Source of the DNA: Bacteroidota bacterium
GTDB lineage: Bacteria; Bacteroidota; Bacteroidia; Bacteroidales; Lentimicrobiaceae
Reading direction: 5' to 3'
Length of the DNA stretch: 64,000 bases
NCBI GenBank assembly: GCA_009773455.1
Contig: WSXU01000002.1
Location: forward strand, 124,001 to 188,000
Positions 1 through 10,068 of the stretch are shown one piece after another. The translations under genes and the position numbers were made by a program. Every line of letters begins with the position of its first letter. Position 1 is the stretch's first letter. The notes under the pieces are model-generated. The model made no database searches and was not told the DNA's origin. It saw only the letters and a list, made by a program, of their open reading frames with translations.

Positions 1-2
1 TT

Positions 3-2159
3 CCTCCTTTGCAGCTTTACAGCAATTATTCCTGCACCCTGGAGGCATCGGGTGGAACAGCCCCTTACCGCTGGTCACTTGTGGAGGATTATGCCCGTTT
101 CGATTCGACCTCGGTAATGCCACAGATTACAGCACAACTGCTTCAACTATCTTCCAACAGCAACGGAAAGGCAAAAGTTGAACTCCCGTTCTCATTTCCA
201 TATTTCGGTCAAAACTTCACAGAAGTATATGCGACTTCAGACGGGTACCTGATGTTTGAAAATTCTTTGCTCCCCTGGCCATATTATATCGAAGGGCGGA
301 CCTATTTTATTCAGACCCCGATGATTGCCCCATCTATGTCGAATCCTTTTCTGGTGGATGCCGGACAGGGAGATGGTGTATGGTATGAGGAAGGTGCCGG
401 TTATGTTACATTCCGTTGGAAGTTAAGCGTAAGCGGATCATCCGGGTCAACTTTCAACGCCACAGCCAGGCTATACAACAATGGAAGAATAGAAATCAAT
501 TACGGCACCTGCAATGTTCCTTCGTACATTGAAAGGTATGCCGGTATTTCAGCAGGCGATGGAGAAAACTATGAAATCATGACCTATGACCCTGATTTCT
601 CTCCGACAACCGATCAACTGGTCAGGTTTACCCCGGCTACCTATCACCAGGGAATTACATTATCGACAGAAGGAGTTCTCTCCGGACAAACCAATGAACT
701 GTTCGATAACCTGCCTGTAACCGCCTGTGTTACCGACAAAAACAATATGAAGGATTATAAAACACTGTATCTGAATACCGAAGGCCTGATGATGGAATAT
801 GAAATCCTGGCCGAAGGAGATGACATCATTGGGTTTGGTGAAGAGTGTTTTATGACGCTACATCTTACCAATCTCAACAGTTTTGCTGTCGGAGCGACCA
901 ACTTTACCCTTAACTCCTTTGATCCTTATTTCGGAATAATTAACAGCCAGGTTTCACTTTCAGGAATCCAGCCGGGGGAAACAATCACGATTGACAGCGC
1001 TTTCAGGTTCGTTGCGGATGAATTGGTTCCCAACGCCCATGAGGCTTCATTCATCCTCAATGGCACAGCTGCTGAAGGCAACTGGACCCGGGCACTGACG
1101 CTTACAGCATGGCGCGCTGAGACTGAAATAGCATCAGCCCTGGTGATTGACGGGAACAATGGCATACTGGAACCGGGTGAAACAGCCCAGCTGGCCATCA
1201 AACTGAAGAATACCGGTGGTGCCGGTCTTACCAATGCCACTGCCGTAATTTCATCATGGGATCCGTATCTGACCATTACCACCAACAGTGGGTCTAAAGA
1301 TACCCTGAATCCGGAAGAAATCTGGCCTCTGGTGTTCGAAGTAAGCCTTGCACCGGAAACTCCTTTATATCATCTTATCGAAATCAATCTGGAGGTAACC
1401 GGTGATCATCAGTTCAGCTACCTGAAAACCATCCCTTTCTTTACCGGAATCCTTGTTGAGAATTTTGAAAACGGAAACTTCACCACGTTTGACTGGGAAA
1501 CAGGTGGCAACGCCCCCTGGGCACCCGAAGAAGGTTTTGCCTGGGAAGGTAACTGGTGTGCGCGTTCAGGCATTATTACCGACAACCAGTTATCCACATT
1601 TTCCATTAACTGGAATGTAGCTTTTGCCGACAGTGTTTCATTCTGGTTTAAAGTTTCGTCTGAACCAGGGTATGATTATCTGCATTTCTTCACCAAAGAC
1701 GGTGAGGTTGCCAAATGGGCCGGTGACTGGAACTGGACCCGTGCGAATTTCGCCGTTTCAGCAGGAGAACATCCCTTCGCCTGGAAATATATCAAGGATT
1801 ACAGCGTTTCAACCGGTGAAGATTGTTCACGCCTCGATTACATTGTGCTTCCTGTTTTTGCTGTACCCACACCTACAGTAAACGGAAACGATATTCAGGC
1901 AAAACTTTCGGTATATCCGAATCCCGGCCGTGATGAAATGAGGATTGTATATTCGCTGGATGAGCCATCGGCTGTTCAGATTTCGGTTTGCGATATGCAC
2001 GGCAGGGTGCTGTATATTTGTGATGAGAATAATATTCTGCCTGAAGGCGAGTACTCACTTAAACCTGTGTTAACGCAATCAGGACCTGGTGTTTTTAACG
2101 TAATTCTCAGAACCAACAGAGGAATCCTTGTTAAAAAAATCGTCAGGATTGCTGACTAA
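3..2159 (+). CDS. T9SS-sorted surface protein, 5' end outside window
   Basis: The frame is open from base 3, so the N-terminus lies left of the window; 718 residues are visible. The first visible residues, a putative Ig-like segment ending in APYRWSL, match the domain that follows the protease part of the C1-protease gene at 3723. The lost part may therefore also be a secreted enzyme, which is inference. After it come a beta-rich segment with FPYFG, two CARDB/adhesin-like repeats (about residues 260-480) and a segment with EDCSRLDYIVLP, like those near the C-terminus of gingipain-type proteins. The last 90 residues are a type A sorting domain with VYPNPG and a basic end, which directs export by T9SS. 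The next gene is 58 bp downstream with its own -7 element. Confidence 0.85.
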   Translation, partial: PPLQLYSNYSCTLEASGGTAPYRWSLVEDYARFDSTSVMPQITAQLLQLSSNSNGKAKVELPFSFPYFGQNFTEVYATSDGYLMFENSLLPWPYYIEGRTYFIQTPMIAPSMSNPFLVDAGQGDGVWYEEGAGYVTFRWKLSVSGSSGSTFNATARLYNNGRIEINYGTCNVPSYIERYAGISAGDGENYEIMTYDPDFSPTTDQLVRFTPATYHQGITLSTEGVLSGQTNELFDNLPVTACVTDKNNMKDYKTLYLNTEGLMMEYEILAEGDDIIGFGEECFMTLHLTNLNSFAVGATNFTLNSFDPYFGIINSQVSLSGIQPGETITIDSAFRFVADELVPNAHEASFILNGTAAEGNWTRALTLTAWRAETEIASALVIDGNNGILEPGETAQLAIKLKNTGGAGLTNATAVISSWDPYLTITTNSGSKDTLNPEEIWPLVFEVSLAPETPLYHLIEINLEVTGDHQFSYLKTIPFFTGILVENFENGNFTTFDWETGGNAPWAPEEGFAWEGNWCARSGIITDNQLSTFSINWNVAFADSVSFWFKVSSEPGYDYLHFFTKDGEVAKWAGDWNWTRANFAVSAGEHPFAWKYIKDYSVSTGEDCSRLDYIVLPVFAVPTPTVNGNDIQAKLSVYPNPGRDEMRIVYSLDEPSAVQISVCDMHGRVLYICDENNILPEGEYSLKPVLTQSGPGVFNVILRTNRGILVKKIVRIAD

Positions 2160-2195
2160 ATGATGCGCAGCCCTGTCAATCATGTCCGGGTGTTG

Positions 2196-2203
2196 TAACT
2201 TTG
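2196..2203 (+). promoter_or_regulatory. Candidate -7 promoter element
   Basis: TAACTTTG fits the Bacteroidota consensus TAnnTTTG and lies 14 nt before the start codon at 2218. I see no convincing -33 TTTG partner. Confidence 0.45.
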
Positions 2204-2217
2204 CAAAAAAGTACTGA

Positions 2218-3711
2218 ATGAAACGTTCCTCCGGCAACAACCAGGGCTGGTTAAAGTATTTTCTGTTTACAGTAATAATGCTGTTCCTGATCCTTCCGGC
2301 ACTTCAGGGTAAGTTCGGGCTGGTGGATGAGAAAAAGTTGACCGGTGCTTTTAAAACACCGGAAGAGCCTGATTTTGGCGAATTTACATGGAAATCATGG
2401 TTCGACGGAACATTTCAGGAGGATTACAACAGCCGGCTTGAACAACACATCGGGTTCAGAAACTCAATGGTAAGGGTCAACAATCAGCTTGGTTACAGTA
2501 TTTTCAGACAGGCTAATGCTGAAGGCGTAGTTATCGGAAAAAACAATGAGCTTTTCGAGGAAGACTACATCAGGGAGTACCTGGGTCAGTATTTTATTGG
2601 TGACACTGTGTGGCTGCACAAAGCCCGGAAACTAAAAGCAGTTCAGGATACACTGGCGAGACTTGGAAAAACACTTGTGGTAATCTTTGAGCCCGGGAAG
2701 GGGGAATTTAATGCCGACCTGTTACCTCCCACCTATGCCAATTCGGTCAAAACTGTTTCGAATTACGAATCTCTGAGCAATCATCTTAAAAAATCAGGTG
2801 TCAATGTACTTGACCTGAACCGGTATTTCATTTCCATTAAAGGGAAAACCGAATATCCACTGTTCCCCCAATGTGGTACACACTGGAGTTATTACGGAGC
2901 AGCTCTGGCAGCTGATACCACACTCAGGTACCTCGAATCGCTGAAAGGAATCGATGTTCCGGACATGAAGATTGTCAGGAATGAAGTGCTTGATACTACC
3001 CGACATCCCGATTACGACATTGGCCTGGCCATGAACCTGATTTTTAAAATACCGCATCCAAAAACTGCCAATCCGGTGATTCAATTCACCCAGGGAAACA
3101 ATAAAGTAAGACCTAAAGTCCTTATTGTAGGAGATAGTTTCTACTTCAACTGGCTGAACAACCGCATTCCGGCCGAAGCTTTCAGCACCTGCGACTTCTG
3201 GTATTACAACAAGAATATTACCCGCAGCGATGGTTCAACTCCAGGTGAAGCGACCAGCCTTGATTTCCGCGATGAAATACTAAAGCGCGATATTATTCTT
3301 ATAATGATTACAGGAAGATTTATTCATTCCTTCGCCTGGGGCTTCGACGAACAACTTTACGACCTCTTTTTCCCGGGATACCGCGACCCTGTTGAATATT
3401 TCTCGAACAAAATCAGGGTTTACGGTGATGAATTTCAACGAATGTATAAAGAATCGGTGGCTATGAACATTAGTTTGCCTAACCGAATAAACCAGGAGGC
3501 GAAATTTTTGTTTTATGAAGACTCGAAGAACCATCCGGAGAAATACACCACCAAAAAAGACCTTGTGATGATTTTTGAGCTGGGCATCCGAGGGACTCCT
3601 GAGTGGATGGATGAAATAAAACGCAAAGCAAAAATCAATAAAATAAGTGTTGATGAACAGGTCCGCACTGATGCGGAATGGATTTACAAGGATAAATACG
3701 AAAAAAAATAA
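2218..3711 (+). CDS. AlgX/AlgJ-like SGNH domain membrane protein
   Basis: This 497-residue protein has one N-terminal membrane segment (about residues 14-31), probably a signal anchor, and a periplasmic SGNH-hydrolase-like body. Visible landmarks are the GDSF block with the presumed serine nucleophile (near residue 306) and a CGTHWSYYG block (near residue 221). The latter corresponds to the Asp-x-His-Trp motif of the AlgX/AlgJ family, whose members O-acetylate exported polysaccharide, usually with an MBOAT partner. The Asp position is Gly here, so activity is uncertain, although Bacteroidota homologues may commonly vary there. No MBOAT gene is visible; it could lie left of the window. The C1-protease gene follows after 11 bp, so the two are probably co-transcribed. 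The substrate is unknown. Confidence 0.75.
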   Translation: MKRSSGNNQGWLKYFLFTVIMLFLILPALQGKFGLVDEKKLTGAFKTPEEPDFGEFTWKSWFDGTFQEDYNSRLEQHIGFRNSMVRVNNQLGYSIFRQANAEGVVIGKNNELFEEDYIREYLGQYFIGDTVWLHKARKLKAVQDTLARLGKTLVVIFEPGKGEFNADLLPPTYANSVKTVSNYESLSNHLKKSGVNVLDLNRYFISIKGKTEYPLFPQCGTHWSYYGAALAADTTLRYLESLKGIDVPDMKIVRNEVLDTTRHPDYDIGLAMNLIFKIPHPKTANPVIQFTQGNNKVRPKVLIVGDSFYFNWLNNRIPAEAFSTCDFWYYNKNITRSDGSTPGEATSLDFRDEILKRDIILIMITGRFIHSFAWGFDEQLYDLFFPGYRDPVEYFSNKIRVYGDEFQRMYKESVAMNISLPNRINQEAKFLFYEDSKNHPEKYTTKKDLVMIFELGIRGTPEWMDEIKRKAKINKISVDEQVRTDAEWIYKDKYEKK

Positions 3712-3722
3712 CTAAAGTCACC

Positions 3723-6593
3723 ATGAAAAACCTTTTTACACTGTTAGCTGTATTCGCGTTCGCTATGATTGCCAATGCACAGGGGATTATCAATGTTAAC
3801 CCCGATCCCAATGGTGAACCCTGGCTGGCTGGCGGTCTTCGTGAGCTTACTGCAGATGACTACAGCCGGATAGCATCCACACCTGCACTGACACTTACTG
3901 AAGCTCAGCGAAGCAGAAGCCTTCCGGCAATGCTCGACAATTCGACATTGCCATGGTTCAGACCTGTATTCAGTCAGGATGGAGGGAGTTGCGGTCAGGC
4001 GAGTGGCATCGGCTATAATTTTACCTACGAGATGGATTATGTTCGCGGGGTAAGTGCAAATACTGCCGAAAATCAGTATCCAACCCATTACACATGGGAC
4101 TTCCTGAATGGAGGTGAAGGCGGTGGATCATGGTATTTCGACGGATGGCAGATTATTGCTGCCAATGGCTGCCCCAATGTTGAAACATATGGTGGCACAC
4201 CCTGGGCTGGTGGTGACCGTCGTTGGATGAGCGGATACGACAATTATATTTCCGGAATGAACAATCGCATGCTTGAGGTTATGACGATTGATGTTTCCAA
4301 TGAAGAAGGACTGCTTACCCTCAAGCAATGGTTGTACGACCGGCTTGACGGATCCGCTACAGGAGGTCTTGCCAACTTTTCGGCCGGAGTTTCAGATGTT
4401 TTCAGTATGAATTACCTCCCTGCCGGAACCCCCAATGCCGGAAAACTGGTCATCACCGGATGGGGCGAAGTGGTGAACCATGCCATGACCTTTGTAGGTT
4501 ATGACGATAATATCCGATATGATTTCAACAATGACGGACAGTATACGAATAACCTCGATATAACTGGTGATGGACAGGTAGATCTCCGTGACTGGGAAAT
4601 CGGTGGTCTGCTGATGGTAAACAGCTGGGGTGAGACCTTCGGCAACGGCGGCAAGGTATATGTTATGTACCGCACCCTGGCCCTTGGCGTATCGGAAGGT
4701 GGTATCTGGAATAATCTGCTGCATGTAATCCGCACCCGCTCCGATTATGAACCGCAATTGACCTTGAAAACTGTGATTAAACATACTTCGAGAAACAAAA
4801 TAAAAATTGCCGCCGGAGTATCAACCAATACGACCGACACCGGGCCCGCACATATTCTTGAATTCCCCATGTTCAGCAATCAGGGAGGTGATTATTATAT
4901 GCAGGGAGGGTATTCTGAAACAGACAAATCGCTCGAAATGGGTCTGGACATAACCCCGCTTCTAAGCTATGTTACACCAGGGCAGACCTCAAGGTTCTTT
5001 CTGCAGGTTGTTGAACAGGATCCTGACAATTATGCCATCGGACAGGTTACAAACCTTTCGCTGAATGTGATCAACCAGTCACTTGAATTCCAGAGTGTAA
5101 TGTCGAATGTTCAGCTCGAAAACAACGATACTACCTGGGTATGGGCAGATGCCCCGGTCGACTTTGTACCGGCCCAGATAGTCACCGAAGAATTGCCTGC
5201 AGCGCATATAGGAACTCCTTACAGTTTCCAGCTTGAAGCTTCCGGTGCTCCGGCACCGTATACCTGGTCTATACTTCAGGAGTATAACGAAAGTGATAAC
5301 CAGGCTGCATTCCCTACCATAACTTCAAATCCATTGATTCCAAACAACAATGATGACGGGTTTGCCACCCAGGCCATCGATTTTTCTTTCCCGTTTTTTG
5401 GTGAATACTATGATAATCTGGCAATAACAACCGATGGATCCATTGCTTTTGGTGGTCAGTTTGAGTATATCCGGAGTGAATCCGATTTGAGATCAGCCAG
5501 GGCTATTACGCCATATGGTGCTGACCTTATGATATATCCTGAATACAACGATGGTATTTATTACCAGGGTGATGCTACCCATGCCACGTTCCGCTGGAAA
5601 ATTTCAAAATTCGAAGATCCCTCTTTTGACAATGATTTTGCAGTAACCCTTTATCCTGACGGTTCCATCATTTTCTATTACGGAAATGGCATTACCTCGT
5701 CTACTGACTGGGCTGCCGGTATTTCAGCCGGCGACGGCAGCAACTATCTTGTTGCAGGTATTTCCGGATCATCCGTTATCATCCCCGGCTCATCGTTCCG
5801 TTTCGAATGCCCTCCCCTGCCTGCAGGATTAAGTCTCAGCAGCGACGGAATATACAGCGGCACACCGGGACAGGATGGCGGAACCTGGAACGTCACCTTC
5901 AAGGCAACTGCTTCCAATTATATTTTTGCCACCGTTACACTTCCATTTATAATTACAGAATCGCAATTACAGGTTGCTCCGGATACCCTGATTTTTGAAG
6001 ACGATGCTCAGGCTTATGAAGGTAAGTTTTTTATGATCAGAAATACCACAGACACTGATGTTATAATTACTGCTTTCGAAACCGGCGGAATGCTTCATCT
6101 TCAGGATGGTGACTGGCCATGGGAAGCCTGGTTCTGGGATCCTTTGCCAAGAACCGTTGCCCCGGGTGAGGAGATACAGGTAGTTGTTGCTCTTGTCTTT
6201 CCGGTCATGATGCAGCCAATGGCAGGTTTCGCCATTGACACCCTGCACTTTACAACAACCACTGAAAATTATGAGGTGCTGCTTATGTTCAATGATACCA
6301 TCAATATATACAGCAATACCGGTCTGATTTCCGGCACCGGGAATTCACTTTCAATTTCTCCGAATCCGGCATCCACATCCACGACACTCAGATTTATTGC
6401 TGAAGAAGCGGGTACTGCAGGGTTGTTTCTTTACAACAGTTCAGGCCGGCTTATTCGCCGTGAAACTTTCACAGGCATTAACCGGGGAGAAAATGTCCGT
6501 TCGATCGACATCCATAATCTCAGCCAAGGCCTTTATGTGGTTAACCTCCGGACCGATTCAGGATCTGTTTCAGCCCGGTTGGTGATCAGGTAA
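3723..6593 (+). CDS. Secreted papain-like (C1) cysteine protease with T9SS domain
   Basis: The signal peptide (residues 1-19, ending NAQ) and the C-terminal sorting domain (about 870-956, with SPNPAS) indicate T9SS export. The protease domain shows Cys90 in GGSCGQAS, His253 in NHAMTFVGY and Asn300 in VNSWGE, the C1A catalytic triad in the expected order. Between His and Asn lies an acidic Asp/Asn-rich loop (about 264-290) that resembles a calcium-binding insertion. A putative Ig-like domain (about 490-710) follows and resembles the start of the truncated protein at the left edge. An Ig-like/beta segment leads to the sorting domain. It lies between the SGNH gene and a subtilisin-like protease gene, so the block looks like an extracellular protein-degradation set. 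The exact substrate is unknown. Confidence 0.88.
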   Translation: MKNLFTLLAVFAFAMIANAQGIINVNPDPNGEPWLAGGLRELTADDYSRIASTPALTLTEAQRSRSLPAMLDNSTLPWFRPVFSQDGGSCGQASGIGYNFTYEMDYVRGVSANTAENQYPTHYTWDFLNGGEGGGSWYFDGWQIIAANGCPNVETYGGTPWAGGDRRWMSGYDNYISGMNNRMLEVMTIDVSNEEGLLTLKQWLYDRLDGSATGGLANFSAGVSDVFSMNYLPAGTPNAGKLVITGWGEVVNHAMTFVGYDDNIRYDFNNDGQYTNNLDITGDGQVDLRDWEIGGLLMVNSWGETFGNGGKVYVMYRTLALGVSEGGIWNNLLHVIRTRSDYEPQLTLKTVIKHTSRNKIKIAAGVSTNTTDTGPAHILEFPMFSNQGGDYYMQGGYSETDKSLEMGLDITPLLSYVTPGQTSRFFLQVVEQDPDNYAIGQVTNLSLNVINQSLEFQSVMSNVQLENNDTTWVWADAPVDFVPAQIVTEELPAAHIGTPYSFQLEASGAPAPYTWSILQEYNESDNQAAFPTITSNPLIPNNNDDGFATQAIDFSFPFFGEYYDNLAITTDGSIAFGGQFEYIRSESDLRSARAITPYGADLMIYPEYNDGIYYQGDATHATFRWKISKFEDPSFDNDFAVTLYPDGSIIFYYGNGITSSTDWAAGISAGDGSNYLVAGISGSSVIIPGSSFRFECPPLPAGLSLSSDGIYSGTPGQDGGTWNVTFKATASNYIFATVTLPFIITESQLQVAPDTLIFEDDAQAYEGKFFMIRNTTDTDVIITAFETGGMLHLQDGDWPWEAWFWDPLPRTVAPGEEIQVVVALVFPVMMQPMAGFAIDTLHFTTTTENYEVLLMFNDTINIYSNTGLISGTGNSLSISPNPASTSTTLRFIAEEAGTAGLFLYNSSGRLIRRETFTGINRGENVRSIDIHNLSQGLYVVNLRTDSGSVSARLVIR

Positions 6594-6664
6594 TAATCTG
6601 GTTATAGAGAACAGGGTTCATTTAAACTTACCTACATCATATATAACCAAGAAATCCGAATCAG

Positions 6665-8623
6665 ATGAAGGGTTTTACTGTACTTGTTTTACTGCTGGTT
6701 TCTACAATTACCGTAGTTTGCCAGTCTTCAGTTCCCGACAGGGAACCCGGTCAGCTACTCATACAATTGAAGTCTTCCGGTAGCGATCATCAGATACCCG
6801 GATTAACAGCCGGTTTTTCGAACGCCGGGTTGAAAGCCGTAAAGCAATTGTCGAAACGGATGAATATCTGGTTGTTTACATTTGACCCATCATTCCCGGA
6901 ACAGGAAGCATTACTGGCAAAAATCAGACTTCATCCATCCGTGAGTCTGGCACAATTCAACCACAAAGTTCAGGAGCGGGAAATTATTCCCGATGACCCA
7001 TCGTTTGTGAATGAGTGGGCACTTAAAAACACCGGACAGATGAATGGCACGCCCGGTGCCGATATCAGGGCAACCTATGCCTGGGATATTACAACCAGCG
7101 GAATTACAGCCAATGGAGATACCATTGTGGTGGCCATGGTTGATGGAGGTGTTGATCTTGGACACTCCGACCTGAAGCTCTGGAAAAACAGGCTTGAAAC
7201 TCCATTCAATGGTGTTGACGATGATGAAAACGGCTATATTGATGACTACAACGGCTGGAATGCCTATATGAACAGTGGCAACATGCAGCAGAGTGATCAC
7301 GGCACCCATGTTGCAGGGATCGCAACAGCAAAGGGCAACAACAATACCGGTGTTGCAGGAGTAGCTTACAACACCTACCTGATGCCAGTTGCCGGATCAA
7401 GTACAGATGAAGCAGTGGTTGTAATCGCTTATGACTATGTTTTTGAGATGCGCAAAAGGTATAACGAAACCAATGGCGCAGCCGGGGCTTTTATCGTTGT
7501 ATCCAATTCTTCCTTTGGGGTTGATGCCGGAAACCCGGCCAATTACCCACTCTGGGGGGCTATGTATGATTCACTCGGGTCTGCAGGGATTCTGAATGTT
7601 GCCTCAACAGCCAACCGTGGCTGGGATGTAGATGTCAACGGAGACATTCCCACAGCGATGACTAATGAATCGATTGTTGCAGTGACCAATACGACCAATA
7701 CGGATATCCTGAATACACAGGCAGGCTGGGGTCTGAACAGCATCGACCTGGGAGCGCCGGGTACAAGTATCTATTCAACCCGGCAGGGTGATACTTATGG
7801 TTACAAAAGCGGCACTTCCATGTCATCCCCCTTTGTTTCAGGATCCATAGCCCTGATGTATGCCGCTGCCAACCAGGCCACATTACAGTTGTATGATGAA
7901 AATCCCCCGCTTGTCGCATCAAGATTCAAACGTTACCTGATTGCCTCCGTTGATTCACTGGATGCACTCGAGGGGAAATCAGTAAGCGGGGGCAGATTAA
8001 ATCTGTTCAATGCCCTTCAGATGGTCCAGAATCCGCCATTCATCACTTCCGACCCTCCCGAAGTAACAGTGGTAATGGAACAGAATACAGCCGATACCGT
8101 GACTGTCCTGCTTACTTCACATAATTCAGAAATCAATCCTTACACCGTGGAAATCGCGGATACCATCCACTGGGTTTTTGCAGAAGTTCCGGGAGGATTG
8201 CTTGTCGGATCGAACCCCGGTACATTGAAAATCATCTTCAACACCACAGGATTGAATCTGGGCATATACAGAACAACCATGACCATCAAAGACTACTTCC
8301 TGAACGATCTTGTGGTCAATCTTGAAGTTAAGGTTGAAGAGGATGTCCACACACGCCTGATCACCTCTTCCAAAGCAACGCTAACAGCCAGGCCCAATCC
8401 TTTCATTACAGGAACATCAATAAGTGTAATTCTTAAACAGGCTTCAGATATCTCGCTTACCGCATACGACATGAACGGCAGGCAGGTCTCGGGCATCTTT
8501 GATGGTTTTTTGTCTGCCGGAGCCCATGAAGTAAAGTGGAATTCCATGATTAAACCAGGCATTTACCTGATAAAGCTGGTCTGTAATGAAGATGTACAGG
8601 TGATGAAGGTTGTAAAAAAATAG
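6665..8623 (+). CDS. Secreted subtilisin-like (S8) serine protease with T9SS domain
   Basis: The protein has 652 residues and a signal peptide ending near residue 20 (VVCQ). An inhibitor-like propeptide spans about residues 25-105. The peptidase S8 domain carries Asp160 in MVDGGVD, His212 in DHGTHVAG and Ser385 in SGTSMSSP, with the oxyanion Asn in the SNSSFG segment. An acidic DDDENG run (about 185-195) suggests calcium binding. After the protease domain comes a beta-rich segment (about 470-560) and a sorting-type C-terminus (about 570-652) with ARPNPF and a basic end. Transcription may continue from the C1-protease gene (71 bp gap, no hairpin seen). It probably acts as an extracellular endopeptidase. 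Confidence 0.9.
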   Translation: MKGFTVLVLLLVSTITVVCQSSVPDREPGQLLIQLKSSGSDHQIPGLTAGFSNAGLKAVKQLSKRMNIWLFTFDPSFPEQEALLAKIRLHPSVSLAQFNHKVQEREIIPDDPSFVNEWALKNTGQMNGTPGADIRATYAWDITTSGITANGDTIVVAMVDGGVDLGHSDLKLWKNRLETPFNGVDDDENGYIDDYNGWNAYMNSGNMQQSDHGTHVAGIATAKGNNNTGVAGVAYNTYLMPVAGSSTDEAVVVIAYDYVFEMRKRYNETNGAAGAFIVVSNSSFGVDAGNPANYPLWGAMYDSLGSAGILNVASTANRGWDVDVNGDIPTAMTNESIVAVTNTTNTDILNTQAGWGLNSIDLGAPGTSIYSTRQGDTYGYKSGTSMSSPFVSGSIALMYAAANQATLQLYDENPPLVASRFKRYLIASVDSLDALEGKSVSGGRLNLFNALQMVQNPPFITSDPPEVTVVMEQNTADTVTVLLTSHNSEINPYTVEIADTIHWVFAEVPGGLLVGSNPGTLKIIFNTTGLNLGIYRTTMTIKDYFLNDLVVNLEVKVEEDVHTRLITSSKATLTARPNPFITGTSISVILKQASDISLTAYDMNGRQVSGIFDGFLSAGAHEVKWNSMIKPGIYLIKLVCNEDVQVMKVVKK

Positions 8624-8754
8624 AAATCCGCACCAATGCGGGGCGGCTGAAAATTTGTCTCAACAATTACCATTTCTGATCTTATTGCGTCAATTCCCGT
8701 GTACTATCCACCGGGAAGCATACGTTTTATTGTAAACAGCGAACCACTCTCCGG

Positions 8755-9942
8755 CTAATCCACCATCAGTACCAATCCTTTAAGGTAAGCTCCTTCAGGA
8801 TGAAAAATGCTGACAGGATGGTCGGCCGAATGGCCCATATGATGCAGTATGCGTACATTCCGCCGGGCTTCAATGGCCGATGACATGATCATGGACACAA
8901 ACATATCATTGTCGATAGCCTGTGAACAGGAAAAGGTGAAAAGTAGCCCCCCGGACCGGATATTTCTTATGGCTGCCGTATTTATGAATTTATACCCCTG
9001 CAGTCCTTTGTGCCTGTCAGAATGACGTTTGGCAAAAGCAGGCGGATCAAGCACGATCAGGTCAAAATCATCTGAAAGGGTCGAAAGGTAAACCTTGGCG
9101 TCAGCAACAATGCTTTCGTGGTTTGCCATTGAAATATTATTGAGCGTAAGGTTTCGTCCAAGAGCTTCCATGGCTTTCGCCGAACTATCAAGTGAGGTAA
9201 CATGGGTGGCGCCTTCTGCAAGTGCATATACCGAAAAGCCGCCAGTATAGCAGAAAGCGTTCAGCACTTTGCGGCCTTTTGCATACTTTGCCAATAAAGC
9301 GCGGTTATCACGCTGGTCGAGAAAGAAACCGGTTTTCTGCCCCTGAATGAAATCAATGATAAAACGTCGGCCGTTCTCAATAATTTCTGTATTGACAGCG
9401 GTTCCGAACAGAAAGCCATCCCCACCAGATTTTCCGCCCGATTTGCTCAATGCCTCTGAGCTTTTGTCATAAATGGCTGTCAGGCCTTTACCATAAACCT
9501 TTTTCAGGGCTTCAGCCAGATCTGTCCTTAAAAGGTACATACCGGTAGAATGTGCCTGAATTACAGCAACATCGTTATAAATATCTGTAACCAATCCCGG
9601 CAGTCCGTCACCTTCGCTGAAAATCAACCGGTAGGCGTTGCTTCTTCGATTGCTTGTAAAACCAAGGGCCTTACGCAACTTATAAGCATCTGACAGTTTC
9701 CTTTCCCAGAAATCAATCCCTGGTTTGTCCGGACCAAAATGGAATATTTTCACGGCAATGGAACCAGCGCAGGCATGACCGGTTGCAAGATAATTGCCGG
9801 AATCATCAAAAACTTCAACAATATCGCCATCTTCAGGTTTCCCCACAATTCTGTTTATGGCACCTGAAAAAACCCAGGGATGAAAACGTCTGACAGCCTC
9901 ATCACGGCCTTTGCTGAGGAAAATAGTGGCGGAAATGTTCAT
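8755..9942 (-). CDS. rlmI: 23S rRNA (cytosine-C5) methyltransferase, RlmI-type
   Basis: A class I SAM-dependent rRNA methyltransferase of about 395 residues. An N-terminal PUA domain contains HPWVFSGAI. The Rossmann methyltransferase part shows the family block FFLDQRDNR, the SAM-binding LNAFCYTGGF, the catalytic-loop VLDPPAFAK and a late SCS motif that would supply the cysteine. The family methylates C1962 of 23S rRNA in E. coli numbering. I place the start at 9942 (MNISATIF) rather than the upstream in-frame start at 9978, because a TAnnTTTG element at 9958-9965 would lie inside the longer version and because PUA homology begins just after the shorter start. The gene stands alone, convergent with the S8 protease gene and divergent from the GH31 gene. 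Confidence 0.9.
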   Translation of the reverse strand: MNISATIFLSKGRDEAVRRFHPWVFSGAINRIVGKPEDGDIVEVFDDSGNYLATGHACAGSIAVKIFHFGPDKPGIDFWERKLSDAYKLRKALGFTSNRRSNAYRLIFSEGDGLPGLVTDIYNDVAVIQAHSTGMYLLRTDLAEALKKVYGKGLTAIYDKSSEALSKSGGKSGGDGFLFGTAVNTEIIENGRRFIIDFIQGQKTGFFLDQRDNRALLAKYAKGRKVLNAFCYTGGFSVYALAEGATHVTSLDSSAKAMEALGRNLTLNNISMANHESIVADAKVYLSTLSDDFDLIVLDPPAFAKRHSDRHKGLQGYKFINTAAIRNIRSGGLLFTFSCSQAIDNDMFVSMIMSSAIEARRNVRILHHMGHSADHPVSIFHPEGAYLKGLVLMVD

Positions 9943-9957
9943 CTGATATATTTTTGG

Positions 9958-9965
9958 CAAATGTA
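9958..9965 (-). promoter_or_regulatory. Candidate -7 element of rlmI
   Basis: On the minus strand this reads TACATTTG (TAnnTTTG). It lies 15 nt before the ATG at 9942, giving a very short leader, and it decides between two possible starts. Confidence 0.45.
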
Positions 9966-10068
9966 GGTATAAAGGCATTCATCATTCACCCTGAAACATA
10001 TGGTCATGGTGAACAGCATTTTTTACTATTTTTATACCGAATGAATATAAACCCATAGATGTTATATT

